This document shows positions 1 through 9,001 of a DNA stretch of 64,000 nucleotides, piece by piece. Source of the stretch: Marinifilum fragile JCM 15579 (GTDB lineage: Bacteria > Bacteroidota > Bacteroidia > Bacteroidales > Marinifilaceae); assembly GCF_001310955.1 (NCBI RefSeq), contig NZ_BAZX01000002.1, forward strand, positions 248,001 to 312,000, in the 5' to 3' direction. Position 1 is the first letter of the stretch; every line of letters begins with the position of its first letter. The translations under genes and the position numbers were made by a program. Below the pieces are notes generated by a model, which did not search any database, was not told the DNA's origin, and saw nothing but the letters and a program-made list of their open reading frames with translations.

Positions 1-293
1 CAATTGTGAAATGAAAAAGAGAACATAAATTTGTTGCATTCCGAAAAATCAACTCCAAGAATTTTACATTCTTTGAACTTTGCGTTTCGAAACCCCGCTC
101 CTCTAATTTTCGCCATCGAAAAATCGCAGTTTTCAAAGGTGCAATCTTCAAAACTGTTACCAATAAGGTCGCTTTTTGAAAAGCTACATCCCACAAATTT
201 GCATTCAAAAAACTCTCTATTTCTTAAAGATTTTTCTGAATAGTCTATATTTTCAAATAATTTTCTTTCGTGTATTTTTATTTCAATTGTCAT
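1..293 (-). CDS. Pentapeptide-repeat protein, N-terminal part (cut by window edge)
   Basis: Reading leftward from the ATG at 293 there are 97 open codons, which run off the left edge, so only the N-terminus is present. The translation begins MTIEIKIHERKLFENIDYSE and then shows the five-residue periodicity of pentapeptide repeats, for example CKFVGCSFSKSDLIGNSF followed by EDCTFENCDF, with F or L at every fifth position. Such repeats fold into a right-handed quadrilateral beta helix. Function varies (topoisomerase protection, unknown structural roles), and nothing here identifies a specific one. The opposite strand is also open in places, but its translation has no family character. Confidence 0.8.
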   Translation of the reverse strand, partial: MTIEIKIHERKLFENIDYSEKSLRNREFFECKFVGCSFSKSDLIGNSFEDCTFENCDFSMAKIRGAGFRNAKFKECKILGVDFSECNKFMFSFSFHN

Positions 294-607
294 TAATCTT
301 ATTCTATGCTAATTACTTAGTAATTCAGACTCTTGGCAGAAACCTCCATATCAATTCCTACTATTTTTCCATTCCATTTTTAAAGAATTATAAACGTAAT
401 AAATTTATTTCGACACTTCAAATGTTTTGTAGACTTTCGTTGCATAAGGTAGGTGGACTGTTTTTTCCAGATCGGCAGGTTTGTGCTCTAAACCTCATAT
501 CAAAGTAGATCTTCTTCAAAAGATAACGCGACAAAATACTATCTTGACTTTCACTGAATAATAATTTGGAATGGGAAAATGTCATATAAAGGGCAGGGGG
601 AGTAAAC
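294..607. other. Gene-poor stretch between pentapeptide gene and SulP terminators
   Basis: About 310 bases without a convincing gene. Short frames exist on both strands but start in AT-rich sequence and have no recognisable domain. The part at about 440-510 is less AT-rich than its surroundings and could be a decayed remnant of something; I could not identify it. Confidence 0.4.
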
Positions 608-672
608 AAAAAAAACACCTCCTCCCAGCGTGGGAAGGAGGTGAAAAAAAGTCTGAGGAAAAAGCTTCCTCA
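608..672 (-). terminator. Tandem intrinsic terminators after the SulP gene
   Basis: On the minus strand the SulP gene is followed by two hairpins in series. The first is TGAGGAA/TTCCTCA (654-672) followed by seven T (644-650). The second is a stem of about 12 bp (616-643, CACCTCC...GGAGGTG, one bulge) followed by eight T (608-615). Both have the stem plus U-tract form of rho-independent terminators. Confidence 0.85.
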
Positions 673-700
673 AACAGGTATTTTCTAATATTTTAAAGCC

Positions 701-2311
701 TTACTCAATTTTCACTTTATCGGTTACTACATAATAACGAGGATCATCGATATCTCGAATAATTACAGTTCTAAAATGATCATCTGCAGTTTGAAGCAGT
801 TTGATACAGTCCTCACTTAGGTGCTTCAATTTAATAGTTTTTCCAGCACTTTCGTATTTCTGAACCAGATTTCTAATGGCCTCAATTCCCGAGTGGTCAG
901 AGACTCTTGATTCAATAAAATCAATTTCTACGGATTCCGGATCGTTTGCCACATCAAACTTGCTCATAAAGGTAGTAATTGATCCAAAAAACAGAGGTCC
1001 CCAAATCTCATAAACTTTGGTTCCATCTTCTTTAACAGATTTACGGGCACGAATTCTTCTTGCATTCTCCCAAGAGAATACCAGTGCACTTACAATAACA
1101 CCCACAAGAACAGCAATAGCCAAATCGAAAATTACGGTTAATCCAGATACCAAAATCAATACAAAAGCATCTGATTTTGGAATTTTATTTAGAATACGGA
1201 AGCTCGACCAAGCAAAGGTTCCGATAACTACCATAAACATTACACCAACCAATGCTGAAATTGGCACCATTTCGATATATGGAGCAGCAAATAGGATAAA
1301 TGCCAATAAAGTAACAGCAGCAATAATTCCAGATAACCTTCCACGGCCGCCAGATTTCACGTTGATTAATGACTGTCCGATCATTGCACAACCTCCCATT
1401 CCACCGAAAAATCCGGTAACGATATTGGCAGCACCCTGTGCCATACACTCACGGTTACCATTACCACGGCTATTTGTAATCTCATCCAATAGGTTCAATG
1501 TCATTAGCGATTCGATCAAACCAATTGCTGCCAATATAGAGGCATAAGGCAATACAAATTTAATGGTCTCCCATGTGAAAGGAACCACGGTGAATAGTTG
1601 TGACTGGAATGTTGGCAGACTACCCTTTAAACCAGAACCACCACCATCTCTAATGAATGACCCAACGGTGCTAACATCTAATCCACCAAAAATTACAATG
1701 GCTGAAACCACTACAATACCTGTTAAAGCGGCTGGAATTTTCGTGGTTAATTTTGGTAGGAAGAACATGATTCCCATGGTTAAAATTACCAATCCAATCA
1801 TGGTGTAAAGTTCAGTTCCATGCAACCATACTGCTTCTCCAGCTATTTTTTCGGTAAACATTCCCAATTGAGAAAGGAAAATTACGATTGCTAAACCATT
1901 TACGAATCCCATCATTACAGGATGAGGAATCAAACGAACAAACTTACCAAATTTGAACACACCAGCTAAAAACTGAATGATACCTGTAAGAACAATTGTT
2001 GCGAATAAGTAATTCAGTCCCATATTTTCTATAGGAGTAGCCATAGCCATTCCCATTTCGTTTCCTTCCTTTACAAGATTAACCAAGACTACAGCCATTG
2101 CTCCGGTTGCACCAGAAATCATACCTGGACGACCTCCAAATACCGAAGTAATTAATCCAATCATAAAAGCTGCATATAAACCTACCAATGGATCAACACC
2201 AGCTACAAATGCAAATGCAACAGCTTCTGGAACCAAGGCTAGGGCAACGGTTAAACCGGATAAAATATCATCTTTAGAATTCTTAGCTTTCTTTTTGAAA
2301 AAATCTACCAT
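701..2311 (-). CDS. SulP-family inorganic anion transporter with STAS domain
   Basis: A 536-residue inner-membrane protein of normal length for SulP/SLC26 transporters. The N-terminal 410 or so residues are a run of hydrophobic segments, with the family signature near the start (VALALVPEAVAFAFVAGVDP, then GLYAAF, and GGRPGMISGATGAMAVVL). The C-terminal 105 residues (from KVYEIWGPLFFGS) are a cytoplasmic STAS domain. SulP proteins carry sulfate, bicarbonate or other anions; the substrate cannot be read from sequence. It is monocistronic: a TATTTTTG box lies at 2343-2350 upstream and double terminators follow. The long frame on the opposite strand is a shadow of the membrane domain. Confidence 0.93.
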   Translation of the reverse strand: MVDFFKKKAKNSKDDILSGLTVALALVPEAVAFAFVAGVDPLVGLYAAFMIGLITSVFGGRPGMISGATGAMAVVLVNLVKEGNEMGMAMATPIENMGLNYLFATIVLTGIIQFLAGVFKFGKFVRLIPHPVMMGFVNGLAIVIFLSQLGMFTEKIAGEAVWLHGTELYTMIGLVILTMGIMFFLPKLTTKIPAALTGIVVVSAIVIFGGLDVSTVGSFIRDGGGSGLKGSLPTFQSQLFTVVPFTWETIKFVLPYASILAAIGLIESLMTLNLLDEITNSRGNGNRECMAQGAANIVTGFFGGMGGCAMIGQSLINVKSGGRGRLSGIIAAVTLLAFILFAAPYIEMVPISALVGVMFMVVIGTFAWSSFRILNKIPKSDAFVLILVSGLTVIFDLAIAVLVGVIVSALVFSWENARRIRARKSVKEDGTKVYEIWGPLFFGSITTFMSKFDVANDPESVEIDFIESRVSDHSGIEAIRNLVQKYESAGKTIKLKHLSEDCIKLLQTADDHFRTVIIRDIDDPRYYVVTDKVKIE

Positions 2312-2342
2312 GTTTTAAAACCTAAAATTTTGATTAAGGGCG

Positions 2343-2350
2343 CAAAAATA
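2343..2350 (-). promoter_or_regulatory. -7 box for the SulP gene
   Basis: The minus strand reads TATTTTTG, matching the Bacteroidota TAnnTTTG -7 element, 32 bp upstream of the start codon. I see no clear -33 TTG at the usual distance. Confidence 0.5.
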
Positions 2351-2660
2351 GGTTTTTGGTTTGAACTGGCATGCACTTTATATCAAGAAATTGTAAATAT
2401 TTTGAGCGAAAACGATGGAATGACAATTTATAATGAACAATGAGTAATTAATAATGAATTTTTTGTAATGAGATAAGTACAAAATGTGTTTTACTTGATG
2501 TGGAATTTTGAACTTAAATTGATCAACTCATAAATCCAAGTAATATATTCGAATGAATAAATGTCAGTGTTTTAGCAGAAAATATTTTTTCTGCTATGAC
2601 TAATTTCCTTAAATTGATATCAGCAAAACAATCCTGTTATTCACACTCTTGCCCGAAAGG
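2351..2660. other. AT-rich intergenic region upstream of small hypothetical gene
   Basis: There is no gene here. The stretch at about 2430-2465 is a degenerate TAAT/AATGA simple-sequence run (taatgaacaatgag, taattaataatgaa), a common intergenic texture in this group. No clear promoter for the rightward gene was seen. Confidence 0.4.
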
Positions 2661-2666
2661 GATTAT

Positions 2667-2969
2667 ATGATTTGGTTTGATAAATTGATTTATCAGTATG
2701 TGATGAAAAGAGTTATAAAGGACTACAAAAGTATTGGAATGGATTTGTTACAGTTGTTGATCAATTCCTTTCCAGATGGAATCTATGAAGATGATTTAAT
2801 TAAAATCACCACGCCGAATGGCAAGAAAATAAATGTAGTAGAATTACGTACGGAAGATACAGTATACCTAATTAAAATGGATCGCGAAATGCAATCGCAA
2901 ATGGATTCTTTTACCGGAGATTTTGAAGGACTAGATCCTTATTCGGATGGATACAGAGATGGAGTTTAG
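2667..2969 (+). CDS. Small acidic hypothetical protein
   Basis: This 100-residue protein is not recognised as a named family. I place the start at the ATG at 2667 ([20 protein letters not shown]) because AAAGGG lies about six bases upstream. An in-frame TTG at 2649 would add six residues but lacks a ribosome-binding site. The N-terminal half is mixed helical and basic. The C-terminal 25 residues are acidic and end SDGYRDGV, which suggests a soluble cytoplasmic protein. It is convergent with dxs and the two stop regions overlap by four bases. Confidence 0.6.
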   Translation: MIWFDKLIYQYVMKRVIKDYKSIGMDLLQLLINSFPDGIYEDDLIKITTPNGKKINVVELRTEDTVYLIKMDREMQSQMDSFTGDFEGLDPYSDGYRDGV

Positions 2970-4879
2970 CTTGTGTGTTTCGCAAGCACTTTGTTTACAG
3001 AAGCTATAATTCCTTCCTTATCGTAACCACATTCTTTGTAGAGTTCTTGCTGAGTTCCTTGTTCAACCCATCTGTCAGGAACTCCAAGACGGGTTATTCT
3101 GCTTTGATATCCATTATCACTCATAAATTCTAGAATTGCTGATCCCAAACCTCCAACAATACAACCATCTTCAAGTGTAATGATATTGGTGTGTTTCGAG
3201 AATACTTCATGTAGCAAGTCTTCATCAATTGGTTTCAAATATCTCATGTCGTAATGAGCGATAGACATTCCCTCTTTTTCCAACTCTTCAATCGCGTCCA
3301 TTGCTTCTGTTCCGATTGCTCCAATCGATAAAATGGCTAAATCTTCGCCATCGTTTAGCTTTTGGCCTTTCCCAACAGGAAGAATTTCAAATTCTTGTTT
3401 CCAATCAATAATTCTACCTCTTCCGCGAGGGTAGCGAATAGAAAATGCACCCATATTTTCCTGTTGAGCGGTAAACATGAGATTGCGCAATTCAATTTCG
3501 TTTAATGGAGCTGTGATGGTTAGATTTGGAACACAACGCATAAAAGCAAGATCGTAAACACCATGGTGAGTAGCACCATCGGCACCAACCAATCCACCTC
3601 TATCCAAACAGAAAACAACATTTACACCTTGCAAGGCAACATCATGAATTACCTGATCGTAGGCACGCTGCATAAATGATGAGTAGATGGCACAAAATGG
3701 AATTTTTCCCTGAGCAGCCAATCCACCTGAGAAAGTAACGGCATGTTGTTCTGCAATACCAACGTCAAAGGCTCTTTCAGGCATTGCTTCCATCAGTTTG
3801 TTCATTGAACTACCTGTTGGCATTGCAGGAGTAATCCCAACAATTTTGTCATTCATTTTGGCAAGATCAACCAATGTTTCCCCAAAAACATCCTGAAACT
3901 TTGGTGCTTGTGGTCCATTGTCTTTAGCTTGAATGATTTCTCCGGTTTCCTTATCGAATTTACCAGGAGCATGCCAATAGGTTTGGTCGATTTCAGCTTG
4001 CTTAAATCCCTTTCCTTTTTTGGTAATGCAGTGCAGGATTTTTGGTCCAGGAATCTTTTGCAAATCACTCAGTACTTTTACCAAATGATTCACGTCGTGA
4101 CCATCAACCGGACCGAAATATCTAAAGTTAAGCGCTTCAAAAAGATTACTTTGTTTCAATAAAATAGTTTTTACACCATTTTCAACTTTTTGAAACAACT
4201 TTTGAGTATTAGGATTTATTCTGTTGAATTTTCCTAGAAGTCTCCATACGTCGTTTTTAACCTTGTTGTAGGTTTGCGATGTGGTAATATCCAGAAGGTA
4301 ATTGTTCAATCCACCCGTATTAGGATCGATGGCCATATTGTTATCGTTCAGTATAACTAATAAGTCAGCATTATTACCGGCAGCATTGTTCAAGCCTTCG
4401 AAAGCCAAACCTGCCGTCATCGAACCATCACCAATTACAGCAACTGTTTTTCTATCAGTTTCACCTTTTAATTGGGCAGCTACAGCCATTCCTAATGCTG
4501 CAGAGATAGAAGTAGAAGAGTGACCTACAGTAAAAGAATCGTACTTACTTTCCTTACGATTTGGGAAACCACTAATTCCTTTGTACTGACGATTGGTATG
4601 GAAAACATCTTTTCTCCCCGTAAGGATTTTGTGTCCGTAAGCCTGATGGCCAACATCCCAAACCAAGTTGTCATATGGAGTATTCAAGACATAATGAAGG
4701 GCAACAGTAAGTTCAACAACACCCAGACTTGCACCAAAGTGACCTGGGTTATTTGATACCTGTTCAATAATTTCTTGTCGCAATTCAGAACATACCTGAA
4801 TCAAATCATCTTCAGAAATCTTTTTAAGATCTTCTGGATAATTAATATGATCCAATAATTTTTTATCTGTTTGCGACAT
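2966..4879 (-). CDS. dxs: 1-deoxy-D-xylulose-5-phosphate synthase
   Basis: This enzyme condenses pyruvate and glyceraldehyde 3-phosphate to DXP with thiamine diphosphate, the first step of the MEP isoprenoid pathway and a precursor for thiamine and PLP. The 637 residues match the usual length. The TPP-binding motif is visible as GDGSMTAG (150-157) to NDN (178-180). The early [15 protein letters not shown] and the catalytic-glutamate motif [15 protein letters not shown] are characteristic, and the C-terminal transketolase domain is complete. The gene stands alone on its strand, head to head with the OmpA-like gene across about 310 bp. Confidence 0.97.
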   Translation of the reverse strand: MSQTDKKLLDHINYPEDLKKISEDDLIQVCSELRQEIIEQVSNNPGHFGASLGVVELTVALHYVLNTPYDNLVWDVGHQAYGHKILTGRKDVFHTNRQYKGISGFPNRKESKYDSFTVGHSSTSISAALGMAVAAQLKGETDRKTVAVIGDGSMTAGLAFEGLNNAAGNNADLLVILNDNNMAIDPNTGGLNNYLLDITTSQTYNKVKNDVWRLLGKFNRINPNTQKLFQKVENGVKTILLKQSNLFEALNFRYFGPVDGHDVNHLVKVLSDLQKIPGPKILHCITKKGKGFKQAEIDQTYWHAPGKFDKETGEIIQAKDNGPQAPKFQDVFGETLVDLAKMNDKIVGITPAMPTGSSMNKLMEAMPERAFDVGIAEQHAVTFSGGLAAQGKIPFCAIYSSFMQRAYDQVIHDVALQGVNVVFCLDRGGLVGADGATHHGVYDLAFMRCVPNLTITAPLNEIELRNLMFTAQQENMGAFSIRYPRGRGRIIDWKQEFEILPVGKGQKLNDGEDLAILSIGAIGTEAMDAIEELEKEGMSIAHYDMRYLKPIDEDLLHEVFSKHTNIITLEDGCIVGGLGSAILEFMSDNGYQSRITRLGVPDRWVEQGTQQELYKECGYDKEGIIASVNKVLAKHTS

Positions 4880-5192
4880 GTACGAAATTCCTCCTTATAC
4901 CGTTAAAAATATTGCACGAAGATAATAAATAATTAACAAGTAATGTTGCTGTGTTATTCGCATATAAAACGCCGTATTCATATATTTGTTTAGGTAATAC
5001 CAAATTAACTAAAGACTAAGCAATAAAATTATTTCTTTTGCACTTCTGCTTCATTAAAAAAGCTGTGTCGTAACTCTGCTATGACTTACTTTTTTATCTT
5101 GCACAAGCACAAAATATTCTAATTTTAAAAAGCTTATCCTTTAATGAAATTGGTGTAAGAGAGTTCTATTACTAATAAAAGTATTATTTAAA
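4880..5192. other. Divergent intergenic region dxs / ompA-like
   Basis: 313 bp without a gene. A rightward TATATTTG at 4981-4988 fits the -7 consensus and could serve the OmpA-like gene with a leader of about 200 nt. TATCTTGC at 5096-5103 is a poorer match but closer. No clear leftward box for dxs was found. Confidence 0.35.
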
Positions 5193-6203
5193 ATGATTAA
5201 AAAATTAAACCCATCAATAATCGCTTTGTTATTAGCGATAAGTCTATTCTCATGTGTTCCAACCAGACAGTATCAAGAACTTCAGAACAAACAGGCCAAT
5301 TGTTTGGAAGAACTTGAAATGCAGAAGGAGAAAAATCTGGAATTGAGTGAAAGTAATAACGAACTGAAAGGAAAGCTTGATGTTTTAAAAGGGAAGTATG
5401 ATAATATTCTTTCCGATACCATTGCTTTATCCAGAAGATTACAATCAGCGCGAGAAAGGTTAAGCAGAGCAGAACGAAGCAATCGAGATTTGATGGATCA
5501 ATTGGCAGGTATGCAGGCTGGAAATGCTCGAGAAACAAAAGCTTTACTCGAACAAATCCGTAAAGCCCAAAACGATCTTCAACTGCGGGAAGATGAGGTT
5601 TTGGCTCTTGAAAAGCAAATGGATGCCCGAAAGCGAAAGTTGGATGCACTTCAGGCAGAATTAGGTAAAAGAGATCAAAGACTTAGTGAACTCGAATCAG
5701 CGCTAAGAAGGAAAGATGAGGCTGTAAAAGCTCTGAAGGATAAAGTGATGAGTGCATTGACCGGTTTTGAAGGAAATGGTTTGTCAATTAGTACCAGGAA
5801 TGGAAAGGTTTATGTTTCTATGGATGAGAAGCTTTTGTTTAAATCTGGTTCTTATACTGTTGATCAACGCGGAGTTCAAGCATTAGGACAATTATCAAAG
5901 GTATTGGCTCAAAATAAGGATATCAATGTAATGATAGAAGGACATACCGACAATGTTCCTTATAATGGAAGTGGAGTTTTAAAGGATAACTGGGATTTAA
6001 GTGTAAAAAGAGCAACTTCAATTGTGAGAATCATTATTCAGAACAAGGGAGTAGCTCCAAAACGATTAACCGTTGCAGGTCGTAGCAAGTATGTTCCAGT
6101 TGAAACCAACGCAACTTCGGCAGGTCGAAGCAAAAATCGTAGAACGGAAATCATTTTGACTCCTAAGTTGGATGAGTTGTTTAAGATTTTAGAAAGTAAC
6201 TAG
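5193..6203 (+). CDS. OmpA-family lipoprotein with coiled coil
   Basis: A cell-envelope protein predicted to anchor the outer membrane to peptidoglycan. Residues 1-20 are a lipoprotein signal peptide with lipobox LFSC, so Cys21 would be lipidated. Residues of about 26-185 are highly charged, with heptad-like Leu/Glu/Lys/Arg repeats, indicating a long coiled coil. Residues of about 205-325 are an OmpA C-terminal domain (LLFKSGSYTVDQRG, IEGHTDNVPY, RATSIVRIII, NRRTEIILTP) containing the NxxLSxxRA-like segment that contacts diaminopimelate. The total of 336 residues is normal for this architecture. It may be co-transcribed with the downstream BtpA-family gene (72 bp gap). Confidence 0.9.
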   Translation: MIKKLNPSIIALLLAISLFSCVPTRQYQELQNKQANCLEELEMQKEKNLELSESNNELKGKLDVLKGKYDNILSDTIALSRRLQSARERLSRAERSNRDLMDQLAGMQAGNARETKALLEQIRKAQNDLQLREDEVLALEKQMDARKRKLDALQAELGKRDQRLSELESALRRKDEAVKALKDKVMSALTGFEGNGLSISTRNGKVYVSMDEKLLFKSGSYTVDQRGVQALGQLSKVLAQNKDINVMIEGHTDNVPYNGSGVLKDNWDLSVKRATSIVRIIIQNKGVAPKRLTVAGRSKYVPVETNATSAGRSKNRRTEIILTPKLDELFKILESN

Positions 6204-6275
6204 GTTTTGAAGAGACGCTCGGCTGTGCGGCTGTGTGATAAAATTATTTTTACGCTTGAGTGAAAAATTAAAGTT

Positions 6276-7064
6276 ATGAAGTTGGAAAAATCTATAATCG
6301 GAATGGTACATGTGCAAGCCTTGCCGGGAACACCAAATAATAAGCACAGTATCGAAGAAATTTGTGAAATTGCAGTTCAGGAAGCTAAAACTTACGAAGA
6401 AGCTGGTTTGGATGCAGTCATGATTGAGAACATGCATGATGTTCCTTACCTAAAGGGTGCGGTTGGACCAGAAATTATTGCAAGCATGGCGGTGGTAGCA
6501 AAAGCCGTTCGGGAAGCGGTTGATTTGCCATTGGGCATACAAATTTTGGCTGGAGCTAATAAAGAAGCCCTTGCTGTTGCCAAGGCTGCGAATTTTCAAT
6601 TTATTCGAGCAGAAGGCTTTGTGTTTGGACATGTGGCGGATGAGGGTTATATAGATTCTTGTGCAGGTGAGCTATTGAGATACCGCAAAGCAGTAGATGC
6701 CGAAGATGTGAAGATTTTTACCGATATAAAAAAGAAACACAGTTCGCATGCCATTACTGCTGATGTTGATATTGATGAAACGGCAAAAGCCGCTGAATTT
6801 TTCTTGAGTGATGGACTAATTGTAACAGGATCGTCAACAGGGAAAGCAGTTTATCTTCACGAATTAAAGAGTTTGAAGGATAAAGTTCAGATTCCGGTAT
6901 TAATAGGTTCAGGGATTACTGCTGACAATTTGGAAGAATATTGGAATTATGCTTCGGGTTTTATTGTTGGCTCACACTTTAAGGAAAATGGGTTTTGGAA
7001 GAATCCAATATCTAAAGATCGTTTAAAGGTATTTATGGAAAAAGTGAAGCAACTTAGAAAGTAG
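6276..7064 (+). CDS. BtpA/SgcQ-family TIM-barrel protein
   Basis: A 262-residue cytoplasmic protein of the BtpA family. Diagnostic segments are the N-terminal IIGMVHVQALPGTP, then DAVMIENMHDVPY, the central FIRAEGFVFGHVADEGY, the ADVDIDETAKAAEFFLSDGL block and TGSSTGKAV near the C-terminus. BtpA was named for a role in photosystem I biogenesis in cyanobacteria, and SgcQ belongs to an E. coli sugar-related cluster. Here neither context applies, so only a phosphate-binding TIM-barrel enzyme of unknown substrate can be claimed. A terminator follows at 7094-7127. Confidence 0.85.
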   Translation: MKLEKSIIGMVHVQALPGTPNNKHSIEEICEIAVQEAKTYEEAGLDAVMIENMHDVPYLKGAVGPEIIASMAVVAKAVREAVDLPLGIQILAGANKEALAVAKAANFQFIRAEGFVFGHVADEGYIDSCAGELLRYRKAVDAEDVKIFTDIKKKHSSHAITADVDIDETAKAAEFFLSDGLIVTGSSTGKAVYLHELKSLKDKVQIPVLIGSGITADNLEEYWNYASGFIVGSHFKENGFWKNPISKDRLKVFMEKVKQLRK

Positions 7065-7093
7065 ACTTTCATAAATTAAAAATAGAATTGTAA

Positions 7094-7127
7094 AAGTCTA
7101 AGAGATAAGATCTCTTGGACTTTTTTT
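7094..7127 (+). terminator. Terminator after the BtpA-family gene
   Basis: A 13-bp stem (AAGTCTAAGAGAT with ATCTCTTGGACTT, one G-T pair), loop AAG, then a seven-T tract. Confidence 0.88.
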
Positions 7128-7188
7128 GTATGTACAAGCTAATATTTAAAGCGATCTTATACAATCTAAACTAGAAAATCCGTTCTTT

Positions 7189-7245
7189 AACGAGAAAAAT
7201 AGTTAAGGAACGAGAAAAATAGTTGGTAAAACGAAAAAAATAGTT
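7189..7245. repeat. Three 16-bp direct repeats, 20-21 bp apart, upstream of blaI-like gene
   Basis: AACGAGAAAAATAGTT occurs at 7189-7204 and 7209-7224, and AACGAAAAAAATAGTT (one change) at 7230-7245. The register is 20 and then 21 bp, about two helical turns. The array spans the -33 region and abuts the -7 box of the BlaI-like gene. Confidence 0.85.
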
Positions 7246-7258
7246 ACATTTGAAATGT
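7222..7258 (+). promoter_or_regulatory. Promoter with overlapping palindromic operator for blaI-like/M56 pair
   Basis: GTTG at 7222-7225, a 19-bp spacer, then TACATTTG at 7245-7252 gives a good Bacteroidota promoter. Overlapping the -7 box is the perfect palindrome ACATTTGAAATGT (7246-7258), which resembles the TACA/TGTA dyads bound by BlaI/MecI repressors. This suggests autorepression by the first gene product. Confidence 0.7.
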
Positions 7259-7294
7259 CAACATTATTCATGGTATATAAAAAAGGCAATTTAA

Positions 7295-7669
7295 ATGCAT
7301 ACAAAACGATTAACGAAACGGGAAGAAGATGTAATGAAGATATTGTGGAATGCAGGTAAAGGTTTTGTGAAAGACTTGCTAAAACAGCATTCAGAACCTA
7401 AACCACACTACAATACATTTAGTACAATCATTCGCGGATTAGAGGAAAAAGGCTTTGTATCTCACAATTCCTATGGTAATACGCATGAATATTATCCGGT
7501 AATAACAAGAGAGGAGTATCGGAAACTATTCATTAAAAATGTAGTATCGGATTATTTTGAATCCTCCTATAAAAATGTGGTTTCATTTTTTGTGAAGGAA
7601 GAAAAACTAAATGTTGATGATCTTAAGGAACTCATTGATCTGATTGAAAAAAAAGGAGAAAAGAAGTAA
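7295..7669 (+). CDS. BlaI/MecI/CopY-family transcriptional repressor
   Basis: A 124-residue winged-helix repressor. The N-terminal 70 residues fit the Penicillinase_R family (LTKREEDVMKILWNAGKGFV, then YNTFSTIIRGLEEKGFV as the recognition and wing region). The C-terminal part (YRKLFIKNVVSDYFESSYKN) is the dimerisation region that the partner protease would cut. The stop is three bases before the M56 gene, which is the classical repressor-sensor order. In the known systems the sensor protease relieves repression; the inducing signal here is unknown. The palindrome over the promoter is the likely operator. Confidence 0.93.
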   Translation: MHTKRLTKREEDVMKILWNAGKGFVKDLLKQHSEPKPHYNTFSTIIRGLEEKGFVSHNSYGNTHEYYPVITREEYRKLFIKNVVSDYFESSYKNVVSFFVKEEKLNVDDLKELIDLIEKKGEKK

Positions 7670-7672
7670 GCT

Positions 7673-8956
7673 ATGGTCGAAATGTTTTGGGAATATCAAA
7701 TTAAAGGAGGAATTGTACTGGCAGTATCAGTTCTTTTGTATGTACTCGTATTATCGAATGACAGCTTTTTTAAGCGCAACAGGTTGTGGCTGGTTGGTAG
7801 CCTTTTATTACCATGGATAGTGCCATTGATTACCATGCCTGTTTGGATGAAAAGGATGTTGTTTACTGATATGGGTGCCATTGTACCTATACATACCTTT
7901 GTATCGGTAGGTCAAATGAATACGGATACAGTTCAGGCAACAAATCATTTTTCTTTTTCGATAGAGTTTTTGAGCATTGTGCTGTATGGGCTGATTAGTG
8001 TTGTATTCTTAGTCAGGCTTTTTTACGGTTATGCCTCTATTTTAAGTTTAAAAAAGAGCGCAGAGTTTAAATCCTATAAAGGATTTTCGTTAGCAGTTCT
8101 GCCAGACTCAAAGCTTGGACCTTTTTCTTTTTTCAGAACCATTTTTATTCCTAAAGAATTGGAAAAAAGCAGAGAGAGTCAACTTATTTTGGAGCATGAA
8201 AGAACGCATTGCGCCGGATGGCACTCTATCGATCTTACTTTAGTTGAATGTATGCTAATCTTTCAATGGTGGAATCCTTTTGCATGGTGGTTACGAAATT
8301 TAATTGCCAATAATCATGAATTTTGTGTTGACAACATCATGTTAAAGAATCTGCCAGATCCGAAAGATTATCAATACTCCTTACTCAATCTTGTACGTGG
8401 GCAAGGACAAAACCATTTGGTTAACAATTACAATCAAAGTCTTACTAAAAAAAGGATAATCATGATGAACAAATCAAATAAAAATAGAACGATAGATAGA
8501 TTAAAAGGATTACTCTTATTGCCTATATTGACTTTTAGCCTATTGGCATTTACCAATCCTAAGCAGGATGAAGAAGTAAAGGTTGAAAAGAAAGCGGAAC
8601 AAACAATCGCAAATATGTTGGATTTGCAGAAGTATATTGCCAGAAACGTAAAGTATCCTGTAAAAGCTCAAGAGAATTATACACAAGCCGATGTAATTGC
8701 CCATGTTACTATTGATAAAAATGGACAAGTAAAAGGGGTAAAAATAGCTCAGAATAGCCAGGATAACTTGGTGCAAATCGGTGAGGTTGTAATTACAGCC
8801 TATAAAACTTCTGGAGCTGCTCAAATTAATGCTCAGGCAGGACTAAAAAGTTTGGAAAAAGAGACTACACGGATTCTAAAATCCTTACCAAGATTGACTA
8901 ATCAGGCTTGGATGGGGAAGAAGCTTGAATTTGAGCTTAAGTTTAAATTGCAATAA
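7673..8956 (+). CDS. M56/BlaR1-type membrane metallopeptidase with TonB-like C-terminal domain
   Basis: A 427-residue integral membrane zinc peptidase. There are hydrophobic segments at about 11-30, 38-57 and 95-118, and the zinc motif HERTH at 175-179 fits HExxH. HEFCVD at 215-220 is the expected third-ligand region. A further hydrophobic segment lies at about 278-292 (LKGLLLLPILTFSLLAF). Instead of a penicillin-binding sensor domain, the C-terminus (about 310-420, VKYPVKAQENYTQADVIAHV) resembles the TonB C-terminal fold common in Bacteroidota M56 proteins. It pairs with the BlaI-like gene three bases upstream. No beta-lactamase gene is adjacent, so a resistance role is not supported. Confidence 0.9.
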   Translation: MVEMFWEYQIKGGIVLAVSVLLYVLVLSNDSFFKRNRLWLVGSLLLPWIVPLITMPVWMKRMLFTDMGAIVPIHTFVSVGQMNTDTVQATNHFSFSIEFLSIVLYGLISVVFLVRLFYGYASILSLKKSAEFKSYKGFSLAVLPDSKLGPFSFFRTIFIPKELEKSRESQLILEHERTHCAGWHSIDLTLVECMLIFQWWNPFAWWLRNLIANNHEFCVDNIMLKNLPDPKDYQYSLLNLVRGQGQNHLVNNYNQSLTKKRIIMMNKSNKNRTIDRLKGLLLLPILTFSLLAFTNPKQDEEVKVEKKAEQTIANMLDLQKYIARNVKYPVKAQENYTQADVIAHVTIDKNGQVKGVKIAQNSQDNLVQIGEVVITAYKTSGAAQINAQAGLKSLEKETTRILKSLPRLTNQAWMGKKLEFELKFKLQ

Positions 8957-8968
8957 AAGAATAAAGCA

Positions 8969-9000
8969 AAAAAAAGCTGCCAAATGGCAGCTTTCTTTTT
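8969..9000. terminator. Bidirectional terminator between M56 gene and frr
   Basis: The stem AAAGCTGCC/GGCAGCTTT (8973-8994) is preceded by an A-tract and followed by CTTTTT, so it can end transcription from both convergent genes. Confidence 0.85.
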
Positions 9001-9001
9001 A

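Noticed and set aside
418-618. 66-codon leftward frame upstream of the pentapeptide gene
   Set aside because: Begins inside the SulP terminator hairpin region and shows no domain.
1017-1547. 176-codon frame opposite the SulP gene
   Set aside because: It is antisense to a clearly conserved transporter and rich in Ile/Thr/Asn/Pro as expected from the shadow strand of membrane helices; no domain or ribosome-binding site.
5197-5649. 150-codon frame opposite the OmpA-like gene
   Set aside because: A shadow of the coiled-coil coding region, with no family character.
7295-8956. Beta-lactam resistance operon
   Set aside because: No beta-lactamase or PBP gene is adjacent and the sensor lacks a penicillin-binding domain.
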